Assembly: GCA_022360095.1 (NCBI GenBank)
Contig: JAKSDK010000138.1
Span: 124,001 to 188,000, forward strand
Source of the DNA: Phycisphaerales bacterium
Lineage (GTDB): Bacteria; Planctomycetota; Phycisphaerae; UBA1845; UTPLA1
Length of the DNA stretch: 64,000 bases
Direction of reading: 5' to 3'
In this document: piece by piece, positions 8,254 to 18,003 of the stretch
Layout: every line of letters begins with the position of its first letter
Numbering within the stretch: the stretch's first letter is position 1
The notes under the pieces: generated by a model
The model's input: only the letters and a program-made list of their open reading frames with translations
Told to the model about the DNA's origin: nothing
Database searches by the model: none
Program-made: the position numbers and the translations under genes

Positions 8254-9438
8254 TCAGCGTTCCAGAAGCTCGAACATTTTGGGGAGTACAACCGATTCAT
8301 GAAACCGCTGGTCTAGATAATCGACGAGCGCTTCAGGCGGCGGCGGCTTCAATTTCCCCGCCAGATAGTCTTCCACTTTTTGTCGCAAGGCCGACGCATC
8401 TCCCGCCGGCACGATAAACTGGGGCATGATCGGACGCATCGTTTCCGGGATGGCACAGGCATCGGTGCTGAGGACCGGGCAACCAAACGCAAACGCCTCC
8501 TGTGTAATTAGACCGAAGCATTCCAGTGCGACCGTCGGCAAGATAAACAGATCCGCTGCTTGATACGCGAGGATCAAGTCCTTGTCAGACAAACGGCCGG
8601 TGAATCGCACGCGGTCACCACAGCCCTGTTCGCGCGCCATCGCTTCGAGTGTCGGCCGAAGCGGACCGTCTCCGCCGACAACGAATAGACATCTCCCTTC
8701 CGCAGCAATCGGACCGATCGCTTGAATGGCCACATCCAGGCCATAGCGTTTGCCGTGGCGACGGACGGTAAACAACATCTTTTCATCTTGGGGCCAGCCG
8801 AGCTGTTGCCTGGCTTCCTGCTTGGTATGGATTCGTTTCAAGTCCTGTCGCCGCCAATGAGGAATCACCGTGACACGGTGGGCCAATCCGTAATAATGCT
8901 CAATCTGACTTCGTGTAAACTCAGAAAGCGTCTGTATACCATGGCTCGCCTTCAAGAGGTTACCTTCAATCCGCTTGAGGGCGCCAAATCCAAACGCCAT
9001 TTTCACCCGGCCGCCGAATCCCTGAGTGGCCCAGTTGATTTTCTGCTCCAGAACCAACGGAGAATGCACCGTGTAAACATACCGCGGTCCATCTCCCAAG
9101 GCCTTGAGCACCCCTGTCCCCGTAAACGGCGTGTGTATGTGAACAACGTCCCAGGTCTCGGAGCCCAACCATTTGCGTGTGGCTTCTGCAGCGGCATCAA
9201 TCGCCCGCTGCGCTCGCCGTGGATGCCAACCCAGGAGTTGAGGACGATCGTACCTCAGGATACGAATCCCATCCGTTTCGGAAACCGGCGGTAGATCCGC
9301 CCCTGAGTTCTGACGGGCACTAATCATCGAAACGCAATGCCCACGGTCACGCATCGCCGTGGCCACATCCCAGGCGACGCGCCCCATGCCTCCCGGCTTA
9401 TCAACAAAGCAATAGTCAACAGCAACCAGATAGTTCAT
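8254..9438 (-). CDS. Glycosyltransferase family 4
   Basis: This 394-residue GT-B transferase has GGMGRVAWDVATAM in the N-terminal glycine loop, HIHTPFTGTG at the acceptor cleft and LFTVRRHGKRYGLDVAIQA at the start of the donor domain. The catalytic loop ECFGLITQEAFAFGCPV carries the E-x7-E pair. It should act at the inner membrane on the polyprenyl-linked repeat unit. The sugar is unknown. The start at 9438 is an ATG preceded closely by GAAGGA. A 165-base gap separates it from the polymerase gene upstream. Confidence 0.9.
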   Translation of the reverse strand: MNYLVAVDYCFVDKPGGMGRVAWDVATAMRDRGHCVSMISARQNSGADLPPVSETDGIRILRYDRPQLLGWHPRRAQRAIDAAAEATRKWLGSETWDVVHIHTPFTGTGVLKALGDGPRYVYTVHSPLVLEQKINWATQGFGGRVKMAFGFGALKRIEGNLLKASHGIQTLSEFTRSQIEHYYGLAHRVTVIPHWRRQDLKRIHTKQEARQQLGWPQDEKMLFTVRRHGKRYGLDVAIQAIGPIAAEGRCLFVVGGDGPLRPTLEAMAREQGCGDRVRFTGRLSDKDLILAYQAADLFILPTVALECFGLITQEAFAFGCPVLSTDACAIPETMRPIMPQFIVPAGDASALRQKVEDYLAGKLKPPPPEALVDYLDQRFHESVVLPKMFELLER

Positions 9439-9603
9439 TCCTTCAACCCAAATCCTTCTAATGACGCCTTCTCACCACCCTGATGTCTGCCTGCAAGCCA
9501 TCTCAAAGCAAAGCGCGCCACCGATGCCGAGGCATCTTGTGATGCACCATGGTAAACGAATCATCACGCGAAACGCCAAATGCCAAATCCCGCGTCTCTT
9601 CCA

Positions 9604-11121
9604 TCAATGCTGCATCGAAGGGTAAAGGCCATGGCCGGCGTCGTCAGGGCTTTGATGTGGCGTGTCCGCCTGAGTGATGATTCTCAAAAATTGATAAAGG
9701 AGCCACCCGTAGGCTGAGTACCACACGACGGATCGGAAATGAGAAATTGGATCCGAAAGCAGGAACGTGATAAATAGGCTAAACAGCACGGAATATAGCG
9801 TTAGGGCTTTTAACGGAGATCGGTGCCAGGTCCGCCGCAGATAGCCCATCAGACAAACATGCAACAGACCCGTGCATGCGGCCCCCACGGCAAGCGGAAC
9901 CCATCCTCCCAGCATATACAAATGACCGATCATCGATATTTCAACGGAGTTCGCCTCCGTGATCTGGTGTCCGTAACGATTGAGCGGAAGCGTGCCGGAA
10001 TAGTGAGGACGATAATAGAGACGGCCTGGAAGGAGGCGTTCCAGAATCTCCCGACCGTAAGCGAACGCGTTGAACTCCAAATACGGAACCCGACTGGGTG
10101 AATCCGTCAAAATCGAATGCCCTCCGGTCCAGTGTAGTCTGCCGAATACCGCATCCAAAGGGCTTTGTCCGGCTTTGTATTCCCGCCAGTTCTTCAGAAC
10201 TTCCATACGACCTCGCAGATTTCCGCCTTCCTCTTTGCCGAAAACTTGACGAGTCGTGCTGCCGATCAACGTGTACCAGGGAAAAATGAACATGAGGATC
10301 GCCAGGAGCATCATTTTGCGCTTCCCACTAAGCGGGCTCATGAAAAAGACACCCACCAGAAAAGCGAGGATGGGCCGGGCGATCAGCCCGCGGCCGCTGA
10401 AGATCGCACTCAAAAACATCCCGATCCCAAAATAGATGACAAGGAAAGCTTTATTCGACTTTGAAAGGTTGACGACCAAAACACCGGCCGTAAATAACAG
10501 ACCCGCCGAATAATAATAGAACGAGGCCACGTTTTTGTAGACGACGCTTTCCCTGCCAAGGCCCGCAACTTGTGCGATGAACACCGGAGAAATCAGAATA
10601 ACGTTGAACAAAACGATCGCCAGGGCCCAGCGCCGATAGTTGGCCACATAAGGGAAGATAGCGGGCCCTTTTCTTCTCGCTGCAGGCAAGACAAAAGCCA
10701 GATAAATGACGAAGAACATCAGGACCGCCGACTGGAGGCGCACATTGTCCTGAAGAAGCAGGAGCGGGTACGAGAAAGGACGATTCGTCATTTCCGCCAT
10801 GGGGTTCCAGATGGCCCAGTAGATGTTGCCCAACGGCCATGCAATGATCCCGACCGGCAAGATGGCTAACGGAACCATCGCCTCAATTGTTTGCCGGCTG
10901 GCCAGATAAATGAATGCTGAGATGCCGATGCAGCAATTCAGATAAGCCAGCATGCTTCCCGCGAGGTGCTCGCGGCCCACCAGGTAAAAAATCAGCAGGG
11001 GCAGGATGATAATGACGACGAACAAAGGCCGCCGCAGCCAGGCAATCGAACTGCGAAGGCCCGTGTTTCTATCCTGAATGCCGGCGACCGCCGGCTCTGC
11101 ATAGGAAGCTTGCATACGCAT
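9604..11121 (-). CDS. Wzy-like polysaccharide polymerase (membrane protein)
   Basis: This 505-residue protein is almost wholly hydrophobic, with about ten to twelve membrane spans (for example VVIILPLLIFYLV near residue 38 and SLFITFLLSD near the C-terminus). A large loop around residues 310-380 contains GGHSILTDSPSRVPYLEF. This layout fits oligosaccharide repeat-unit polymerases, which join flipped repeat units at the periplasmic face. Sequence conservation in this class is very low, so the call rests on topology and its place beside a Wzx flippase and GTs. The start ATG at 11121 has TAGGAT about 8 bases upstream. The CgeB-like GT ends 8 bases upstream. Confidence 0.75.
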   Translation of the reverse strand: MRMQASYAEPAVAGIQDRNTGLRSSIAWLRRPLFVVIIILPLLIFYLVGREHLAGSMLAYLNCCIGISAFIYLASRQTIEAMVPLAILPVGIIAWPLGNIYWAIWNPMAEMTNRPFSYPLLLLQDNVRLQSAVLMFFVIYLAFVLPAARRKGPAIFPYVANYRRWALAIVLFNVILISPVFIAQVAGLGRESVVYKNVASFYYYSAGLLFTAGVLVVNLSKSNKAFLVIYFGIGMFLSAIFSGRGLIARPILAFLVGVFFMSPLSGKRKMMLLAILMFIFPWYTLIGSTTRQVFGKEEGGNLRGRMEVLKNWREYKAGQSPLDAVFGRLHWTGGHSILTDSPSRVPYLEFNAFAYGREILERLLPGRLYYRPHYSGTLPLNRYGHQITEANSVEISMIGHLYMLGGWVPLAVGAACTGLLHVCLMGYLRRTWHRSPLKALTLYSVLFSLFITFLLSDPISHFRSVVWYSAYGWLLYQFLRIITQADTPHQSPDDAGHGLYPSMQH

Positions 11122-11129
11122 ACTCTATC

Positions 11130-12206
11130 CTACGGAGTCTTTACAAATGCTTCATGAGAAGAAGTCGCGGCGAGCGCCTCTTGAAGCATGAGCCGGGCTC
11201 GATCATAGTTGGAATAGCCGGATTCCAAACACCGACGATATCCGGCCTGGGCGATCCGCTCACGGGCTTCGTCGTTCTTTAGATAATATTTCGCTTTGTC
11301 CACCATTTCTTCCGTGCTCGAAAAGAAAACCGCTTCTTTATCTTCTTCAAACGAAGCAAGGTGATCCTCGGTCCGATCCGCAAGCATAAAGACACCACAC
11401 GCGGGGATCTCGAAAGAGCGGGAAGACTGAGTATCTCGGGCCCAGCAGGAGAGTAGTTGAACCGCGATCTTCGCGCCGGACAAAGCACGGCGATAATTCT
11501 CAAACGCTGCGCCACGATACATCACCTTGCTTCGAAGCTCGGGCGGTAGCCGGAATCGCTGCCAGCCGTTGCCCCACACTTTCATCTCGGTGATTTCCAT
11601 CGCTAAGGCGGTCAAGGGTTCGATCCGACTCGGCTCTCCATGACCAATAAAGACCAAATCAGTGGCAAACTCAGACCTCTGCTCATCCGTCAGCCGTTCG
11701 GGAAAATGGAACTCCGGATCAAAACCCTTCCAAAACTTGCCCACCGCCTTGGCTCCTCGATGCCGCAGTTCATCAAAGTTCACATCGCGCGGCGTGAATA
11801 TATGATCGTACAAAGGGATCGCTCGCTCGTAGTGCGGGGATCGTTTCGTGCTCGATTTATCCAGGAAGTCGTCGGAATAGGTATTGACCAGCAAACAACC
11901 CAACCGCTCCTTGATCTGCTTTAATGTTCGAGCATAGATAAGCTTACCCATCTCGGTCCAGACCAAATCCGGCCGGACCTCCAAGGCGCGACGAAGAAAT
12001 CGACGATTCAGCTTGAGCGTTATTGGACCATTGCACAATCGCCATTCCAATGAACGCCATGGCCGCCAGGCGGTCTCAATCGGACTCCGCTGAAAAACGA
12101 ATTCCACCTGATGCCCCAATTGGCGTAGTCCCTGAACGCGTGAACCGCTGTTTCCACGATTGGCGCCAAAATAGAGGATCTTTAACTTCTTTTCTGAAAG
12201 GCTCAT
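11130..12206 (-). CDS. CgeB-like glycosyltransferase
   Basis: This 358-residue protein begins MSLSEKKLKILYFGANRGNS and ends with a glycosyl-transferase group 1-like domain (RSFEIPACGVFML, then ASFEEDKEAVFFSSTEEMV), the hallmark of the CgeB / Glyco_trans_1_2 group. It probably adds a sugar to the repeat unit. The longest frame starts at 12389 but would overlap the methyltransferase gene by about 150 bases; the ATG at 12206 starts where the family-like sequence starts. The donor is unknown. Confidence 0.82.
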   Translation of the reverse strand: MSLSEKKLKILYFGANRGNSGSRVQGLRQLGHQVEFVFQRSPIETAWRPWRSLEWRLCNGPITLKLNRRFLRRALEVRPDLVWTEMGKLIYARTLKQIKERLGCLLVNTYSDDFLDKSSTKRSPHYERAIPLYDHIFTPRDVNFDELRHRGAKAVGKFWKGFDPEFHFPERLTDEQRSEFATDLVFIGHGEPSRIEPLTALAMEITEMKVWGNGWQRFRLPPELRSKVMYRGAAFENYRRALSGAKIAVQLLSCWARDTQSSRSFEIPACGVFMLADRTEDHLASFEEDKEAVFFSSTEEMVDKAKYYLKNDEARERIAQAGYRRCLESGYSNYDRARLMLQEALAATSSHEAFVKTP

Positions 12207-12241
12207 CCCGCACACACTGTCAAAATCGGCGGCAAGCCGCC

Positions 12242-12988
12242 CTACGACGGCGCCCCATTCCCTCCGTGAGGCCGAACCGCCGAAGAAATGAAGACGCGGG
12301 TCAACACACCGCTTCCCATCGAACCCGTTTCCACCAGGTTGTGAAACAACATCTTTGCTCGTAACAGTTTCCACAAGGTGAAACGGCACACCGACGTGAT
12401 GCTGCGGGGCACCGGTCCCTGCTCTCGGGCCTCAAATCTCTCGAAACCGCACAGCTTCAAGATCCATCCCATCGAGGTCGGATTGAACCCTAGTTCGTGT
12501 GTGAAGTCGTTGTAACGGTGCATCAGCCCCCAAGGCGTGTCCCCGTTGGGGGTTTGCAAAACCAAACGTCCTCCGGGCCGGAGGGCAAGAAAGCAGGCAT
12601 CCAGAAAATCAAGCACTTCATCTTTCTGAAAATGCTCGATGATGTCGAAGGCCGTGATCAGGGCGAATTCGCCAGGATGTGTCTTTAAGAATTCGAGCAC
12701 ATCCGACTGAACCACGTTCGAATGTAGCTTCTTTGCGTATTCAACTTGCTCCGGACTGATATCCACGCCAAGCACATTGGTAAACCCGCGCTTCGTGAAA
12801 TAGCGAAGCAAGCGGCCGTATCCACACGCGACGTCGACTATCGGCGCATCCTTCTCTACCGGAAGCCAACCTCGCATATACGTATCATACGCGTCGCCCC
12901 AGCGATCAAATGCGCGGACGTCGGAATCTTCTGCCAGTCGGTGAACCGTGGTGGTATACTTTTCGTAGATCCGGTCTCTATAATTCAT
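12242..12988 (-). CDS. Class I SAM-dependent methyltransferase
   Basis: This protein of about 248 residues carries motif I as VDVACGYGRLL and the post-I acidic strand VLGVDISPEQVEYA, followed by LITAFDIIEHF (motif II) and a LRPGGRLVLQTPNG strand. These are standard for Methyltransf_11/23-type enzymes. In this setting it most likely methylates a sugar or a lipid-linked intermediate. I take the ATG at 12988 (MNYRDRIYEKY); a frame to 13027 would overlap the neighbouring GT by 10 bases. The C-terminal part is basic and hydrophobic (RFTLWKLLRAKMLFHNLV) and may touch the membrane. Confidence 0.85.
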   Translation of the reverse strand: MNYRDRIYEKYTTTVHRLAEDSDVRAFDRWGDAYDTYMRGWLPVEKDAPIVDVACGYGRLLRYFTKRGFTNVLGVDISPEQVEYAKKLHSNVVQSDVLEFLKTHPGEFALITAFDIIEHFQKDEVLDFLDACFLALRPGGRLVLQTPNGDTPWGLMHRYNDFTHELGFNPTSMGWILKLCGFERFEAREQGPVPRSITSVCRFTLWKLLRAKMLFHNLVETGSMGSGVLTRVFISSAVRPHGGNGAPS

Positions 12989-13017
12989 GCGGCCATCCTG
13001 AAGAAGCCAATCGATCG

Positions 13018-14217
13018 TTAATTGCACATTGCCTTTGCTCGCCGGCAGCCCTCGACGATCCCTTCGACCGCGCCATCCATACTATATTGACGAATATGAT
13101 GGGCAGCCTGTTCTTTCATTTTCTTAAGCAGCGCAGGATTGCCGACAAGCTCTTGAATATGTCGGCCCAATGCCTCTGCGTCGTTGTTGGGAATAATGAA
13201 CCCCGTTTGATATGGAATCGCCAGGTCCTCACCGCACCCGACTCGATCCGTCACGACGGCCGGCAGGCCGAAGTACATTGCCTCGTTGACGACAAGCCCC
13301 CAGCTTTCGTACACGGACGGGAGCACGTGAAGGTCCGCAAGCGAGTAATAATTACCCAGCTGGCTTTGATTCAAGAAACCCAGCATCACCGCCCGTTCAC
13401 CAATGACGTCGCGTAGCGCGCGTTCAAGCTCCTCGTACAAGGGCCCGTCACCCGCGATGAATATCCAGACTCTCTCACGAGCCTGGACATGCTTCAGGGC
13501 ACGAGCCAGCAACATCGGATTCTTGCGTGGGATCAGTTTCCCGCTGAATATGAGAACCAGATCGTCCTCACGAATTCCCATTTCGGATCGGCGTTTCGAT
13601 CTCGAGGGCAAAAGCGCCTGACTCTCGGCTTCAAACCGCTCGTCCTCAACGCAGTGAAGACAATCGACGATCCGCGATTCTTCCATCCCATGATTGATGT
13701 AGTGACGTCGCATGTAGCTGCCTATCGAAAGCCCAATGGCGATGCGCTTGTACAGCCGTTCGAGGACAAAACTTCGACAGAATTCAAATGCAGCGGATCG
13801 GCGAACCCCCGTGCCTTCCCGATTGTCTCCGCGTATTAATATCGGTGTCGCCGTGCGACCTGCCGAACGAATGACTTGCCAGCTCAAATACCGCTCATAG
13901 CCATGAATAAGAACGGCATCAAACCGCTCCCGACGCTGTATCGAAAAAACCTCGGGACAGTTAAAAGACCAAAACCCCTTGTGGGCAGGACCCGGTTTTC
14001 TGGCTTTGTTTTCCAGGAAAGTATAAGGATACCCCTCGAGCAGCGGAATATCCCACTTTATTTCAACCCCGAATTCCTGATTGAACTCACCCCGGACCGA
14101 AGCGTCACTCGCGTAGTAGACATGAACTCGAACATCGTCGCGCGCCGCGAGCTTCCGCCAAAGCGGGGTCTGATACTGGATCGGGTGCGTCGAAAAAATG
14201 CCTAAATAGTAGCTCAT
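13018..14217 (-). CDS. Glycosyltransferase family 4
   Basis: This 399-residue GT-B enzyme starts MSYYLGIFSTHPIQYQTP, with the STHPIQY motif seen in a distinct GT4 subgroup. The donor domain shows LVLIFSGKLIPRKNPMLLA, IFIAGDGPL, and the catalytic loop ESWGLVVNEAMYFGLP with E-x7-E. It should act on the repeat unit in the cytoplasm. It follows galE by 18 bases, and its stop codon overlaps the longest reading of the methyltransferase. The donor sugar is unknown. Confidence 0.9.
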   Translation of the reverse strand: MSYYLGIFSTHPIQYQTPLWRKLAARDDVRVHVYYASDASVRGEFNQEFGVEIKWDIPLLEGYPYTFLENKARKPGPAHKGFWSFNCPEVFSIQRRERFDAVLIHGYERYLSWQVIRSAGRTATPILIRGDNREGTGVRRSAAFEFCRSFVLERLYKRIAIGLSIGSYMRRHYINHGMEESRIVDCLHCVEDERFEAESQALLPSRSKRRSEMGIREDDLVLIFSGKLIPRKNPMLLARALKHVQARERVWIFIAGDGPLYEELERALRDVIGERAVMLGFLNQSQLGNYYSLADLHVLPSVYESWGLVVNEAMYFGLPAVVTDRVGCGEDLAIPYQTGFIIPNNDAEALGRHIQELVGNPALLKKMKEQAAHHIRQYSMDGAVEGIVEGCRRAKAMCN

Positions 14218-14235
14218 GGTTCGTTCAAAAAAATC

Positions 14236-15243
14236 CTATCCTGCGCTCCTACCCTGAACGGATCTGTAACCATTGGGGTGCGATTTATGCCAGGCCCACG
14301 CGCTGGAGATGATGTCGCCTAAATCATCGTGAACCGGAGTCCAACCGAGTTCAGACCGAATCTTGGTCGCGTCGGCATAAAGCACGGGAACGTCTCCAGG
14401 TCGCCGTGCTTCTTCCACCAGCGGAATCGGATGCCCCGTCACGTCGCGTGCGACCTGGATCACTTCGCGGACGCTCATGCCGCGGCCTGTCCCCGTATTG
14501 TAATAGCGCTGCTCACCAGATTGAAGGGTTTCCAGCGCCCGAACATGGGCAAGCGCAAGATCATCCACGTGCACATAGTCCCGCACACAGGTACCGTCCG
14601 GAGTGTCATAATCCGTTCCAAAAACCTTGACCTTATCGGATTGACCGAGCGCGACTTTGAGGACGTTGGGAATGAGATGCGTCTCCGGATCATGATCCTC
14701 GCCGATGATTCCGCCGGCGGCCGCACCGGCCGCATTGAAATATCGAAGCGCCACAAAGCCCAGCCCCCAGGCCGAAGCGGAGTCTGCCAGGGCCCATTCG
14801 ACCGCCAATTTGGCCCGCGCGTACGGACTGGCGGGAGATCGCGGCATATCCTCGACCAGGGGCATCCGACCCGGAATCCCGTAAACGGCACACGTCGAGC
14901 TGAACACGAACCGAAGGACATCGTGTCGTTGCATCCCCTCAAGGAGACGAATCGAGTTGCCGACGTTGTTTCGATAAAACTTCAACGGCGCCCTGACGGA
15001 TTCCCCGACTTCGATGAACGCCGCGAAATGCATGACGGCGTCAAACCGTTCCTGACGAAACAAACCGTCCAACAGGTCGCTGTCTCCAAGATCGCCGACG
15101 ACCAGCCGGACCTGCGGAGGCACCGCCTCGGCATGCCCTGACGAAAGGTTGTCGAACACGACGACCTCGTGGCCGGCCGCGATCAAAGCCCTGACGGCGT
15201 GGCTGCCCACATATCCAGCTCCACCGGTAACGAGAACCCTCAT
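14236..15243 (-). CDS. galE: UDP-glucose 4-epimerase
   Basis: This 335-residue enzyme interconverts UDP-glucose and UDP-galactose in the cytoplasm. The NAD-binding motif GGAGYVGSH lies at residues 7-15, the SSTCAVYG block holds the catalytic Ser/Thr, and YARAK is the YxxxK motif. The C-terminal RYFNAAGA, ETHLIPNVL and DYVHVDDLA segments are diagnostic of GalE. Length is normal for the family. It probably supplies UDP-galactose for this locus. The Wzx flippase gene ends 79 bases upstream. Confidence 0.93.
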   Translation of the reverse strand: MRVLVTGGAGYVGSHAVRALIAAGHEVVVFDNLSSGHAEAVPPQVRLVVGDLGDSDLLDGLFRQERFDAVMHFAAFIEVGESVRAPLKFYRNNVGNSIRLLEGMQRHDVLRFVFSSTCAVYGIPGRMPLVEDMPRSPASPYARAKLAVEWALADSASAWGLGFVALRYFNAAGAAAGGIIGEDHDPETHLIPNVLKVALGQSDKVKVFGTDYDTPDGTCVRDYVHVDDLALAHVRALETLQSGEQRYYNTGTGRGMSVREVIQVARDVTGHPIPLVEEARRPGDVPVLYADATKIRSELGWTPVHDDLGDIISSAWAWHKSHPNGYRSVQGRSAG

Positions 15244-15322
15244 GTCGTTTGCCCTGACAAAGTAGACCTCAGACGTTGAGCCATTTTACACGCTCGCCCC
15301 TTACGACCATGCCTTTTGATCA

Positions 15323-16951
15323 CTAGCCATCTCGCTTCGCGCTCCTCCCGACATAACGACCGACAAAACCAATCAAGTTTCGCATCTCCCCCCGAATCGC
15401 GGGATCGACGGCGTAGTAGGCCGCAAGCAAAATCGCCAAAAGCGCGACGCCCTGTCCAACCAGAAGCAACCATGATTCCGCCAAAGGAACGTAAGTCGAC
15501 CATATTAGCCCCAAAATGACGGCAATGGCGACGGCACGTCCGATCACCCACAATTGGAGACCCATTTGTCTATCGGAGAAACCCAATGTCTTGCGCCATT
15601 GCCTAAGAAAATAGGGAGCGCCGACAAAAATAAAGGCGAGAATCGTGCTAATCGGAATGCTAAGGATCTCCACGTAGGAAATCGTCAGAAGAAGCACCAG
15701 AAGGCGCGCGACATTCATCCCTGTCTGGCCGATTGCCGATCCTCGGATATTGTTCGCTGACAACAAGATTTGAGAAACTGTAAATGCAATAACACCGACG
15801 AACGTTGCGACTCCAAGCAACGAGTTGTATACACGCCCGGCAAAGAAATCATGCCCCAGCCAGAGTTGAATAAACGACTCATTGAGTCCCCACGCGATTC
15901 CTGTACCGACGCCAATCGAAGCTGTTACAACAGTCAATAATCGATTGGTGAGCGCCTGATAGGCCGCGGGCCCATCCGCACTGTGGAGATGTGACAGGCC
16001 GGGTACGAAGGAAAAGCTCAGCCTATTCACGAAAACGACAAGAATATCCCAGGCCCTTTTGGTAAAAATCGCCACGGGAACCATTCTGTTACCCAGAAAC
16101 ATACTAATCAAAAAGGCGTCGCAATTCTTAATCAACGAACTCCCCAAACGGTTTAGTGACGTCCAGCCCATTAATTTCAAAAGTGATAAAGTTTGGCTTC
16201 TCGATACGGATGGTCGAACCTTGACGCGCTTCAAGGCGATAACAAAGATCGGCCACAGCACAAGATTGTTGAGGAGTTCGCGGAATACCATTCCAATTGG
16301 AATGGAAATAAGCCCCCAACCTTTGTACAGAAGAACGATCGTGACAACGATACTCGCTGATTCCGCACTGACGCTCGTGATTCCTATTGCGAGATGACGC
16401 TGAAAACCCTGCAAGACCGAACGTGGAGCACCCCAGATCCAACTTGCCGCCATAGCCACAACGGCCAAGCTAAACGCTTTTGAAAGTTCGGATGCTTCGC
16501 CACCCTGCAATCCCAACCAGGTCGACACGAATGGAGAAAGTCCCAGACCAAACGCGCAGGCTGCAGCGCTGAGCACAAAGACCAGCAAGATGCCCGATCC
16601 GATGACTTGACTCAATTCGTCGTGGGCGACCTTGCCGAATGCCCGCGCTGTCTGCTGCTGCAACAAAAGAGAGGTGCCGCCTTCCGACATCGATATCCAG
16701 GCGACGATGTTGCCGCAGGCCATCCAGGCACCATACAGCGCGATGTCGATGTAATGCACGAAGAGGGGGACAATGATGATCCCGCGAACGATTAATATAA
16801 CGACGGAAACATATTGATTGAGTAAGTAGACTAGGGTTGCCGTTCGGCGGCGCACAGGCCCTAACGCTGAAGGTTCAAATCCTTGAGCGGGTGCTTCCTG
16901 ACCAACAGCGCTCGGATCACTGGAACCATCGTTGATAGAGTCATCGGACAT
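15323..16951 (-). CDS. Wzx-like polysaccharide flippase (MOP superfamily)
   Basis: This 542-residue integral membrane protein has about 12-14 predicted spans, beginning near residue 40 (VYLLNQYVSVVILIVRGIII) after a polar N-terminal tail of about 35 residues. The pattern of paired helices and the SFVPGLSHLHS-type loop match PST/Wzx transporters, which flip undecaprenyl-linked repeat units to the periplasm. It lies between the GDP-fucose genes and galE, as expected in a Wzx/Wzy locus. The C-terminal helices cover the last 150 residues or so, ending in a basic tail. Substrate specificity cannot be deduced. Confidence 0.87.
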   Translation of the reverse strand: MSDDSINDGSSDPSAVGQEAPAQGFEPSALGPVRRRTATLVYLLNQYVSVVILIVRGIIIVPLFVHYIDIALYGAWMACGNIVAWISMSEGGTSLLLQQQTARAFGKVAHDELSQVIGSGILLVFVLSAAACAFGLGLSPFVSTWLGLQGGEASELSKAFSLAVVAMAASWIWGAPRSVLQGFQRHLAIGITSVSAESASIVVTIVLLYKGWGLISIPIGMVFRELLNNLVLWPIFVIALKRVKVRPSVSRSQTLSLLKLMGWTSLNRLGSSLIKNCDAFLISMFLGNRMVPVAIFTKRAWDILVVFVNRLSFSFVPGLSHLHSADGPAAYQALTNRLLTVVTASIGVGTGIAWGLNESFIQLWLGHDFFAGRVYNSLLGVATFVGVIAFTVSQILLSANNIRGSAIGQTGMNVARLLVLLLTISYVEILSIPISTILAFIFVGAPYFLRQWRKTLGFSDRQMGLQLWVIGRAVAIAVILGLIWSTYVPLAESWLLLVGQGVALLAILLAAYYAVDPAIRGEMRNLIGFVGRYVGRSAKRDG

Positions 16952-17025
16952 TAAATGTGATTACCGGCGATGCACGACGTGAAAAACTGACAGCGGTCCA
17001 CCCTCATCCAAAACGAACTCCGATG

Positions 17026-18003
17026 TTAATCACCATGATCCGATTCAAGCAACCGAGGCGACATCCACTCAATCGTTCTGCGCAGGCCTTCATCCAGAGC
17101 CGTCTCAGCCTTGAAAGCAAACAGCTCAAGCGCCTTGGACGTGTCCAGACATCGCTTCGGCTGACCGTCCGGTCTTGAGGAATCCCAAGTCAACTCACCC
17201 TGGTAACCGACGAGCTCGCGAATCCTGCCCGCCAGATCACGAATCGTGACCTCATGTCCCGTTCCGAGATTCACGGGTCCAGGTCCTTCATAATGCTGTG
17301 CGGCCAGAACAATCCCTCGGGCGCAGTCATCGACGTACAAGAACTCACGACTTACATCCCCCGATCCCCAAACTTCGACGCTTTGATCTCCTCGTTGCTT
17401 CGCCTCATAGCACTTGCGAATCAGCGCCGGGATCACATGGCTGGACTCCAGATCAAAATTGTCGTGCGGGCCGTATAAATTTGCCGGAAGCAGATAGATT
17501 CCGTTAAGGCCATACTGCCGTCGATAGGCCTGCAACATCACCAATAGAGCCTTCTTGGCCACACCATACGGCGCGTTGGTCTCCTCAGGATAGCCGTTCC
17601 ACAGGTCCTCCTCCTTGAACGGGACCGGCGTCACCTTCGGATAGGCACACACCGTCCCCACTTGTACGAACTTCCGCACCCCGGAGGTTCGCGCACGTTC
17701 GATAAGATGCAGCCCCATGGCCATATTGGCGTAGAAAAAACGCCCTGGATTCTCACGATTCGCTCCGATCCCCCCCACCTCGGCGGCCAGGTGAATGATC
17801 ACGGTGGGCTGCATGTCCTCAAACATCCGCGCCACATCGCCCTCTCGGGTTAGATCGTAGTCCCGGCGCCTGGGCACTTGAATCCTTTCCGCCGGCACAC
17901 CGACCCGCGCAAACTCCGTCTGCAAGGCCTTGCCCAAAAAGCCCGCGCCACCGGTGACGACGATATTTTCCCGACGGAGGTCCACGCAAACACCCACAAT
18001 CAT
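17026..18003 (-). CDS. fcl: GDP-L-fucose synthase
   Basis: This 325-residue epimerase/reductase converts GDP-4-keto-6-deoxymannose to GDP-L-fucose. The Rossmann motif GGAGFLGK appears soon after the start, then [17 protein letters not shown], which is strongly conserved in Fcl, and YGVAKK (YxxxK). [20 protein letters not shown] is also diagnostic. I chose the ATG at 18003, which overlaps the gmd stop as ATGA, implying translational coupling. The longer frame to 18054 would run back into gmd. It acts directly after gmd. Confidence 0.94.
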   Translation of the reverse strand: MIVGVCVDLRRENIVVTGGAGFLGKALQTEFARVGVPAERIQVPRRRDYDLTREGDVARMFEDMQPTVIIHLAAEVGGIGANRENPGRFFYANMAMGLHLIERARTSGVRKFVQVGTVCAYPKVTPVPFKEEDLWNGYPEETNAPYGVAKKALLVMLQAYRRQYGLNGIYLLPANLYGPHDNFDLESSHVIPALIRKCYEAKQRGDQSVEVWGSGDVSREFLYVDDCARGIVLAAQHYEGPGPVNLGTGHEVTIRDLAGRIRELVGYQGELTWDSSRPDGQPKRCLDTSKALELFAFKAETALDEGLRRTIEWMSPRLLESDHGD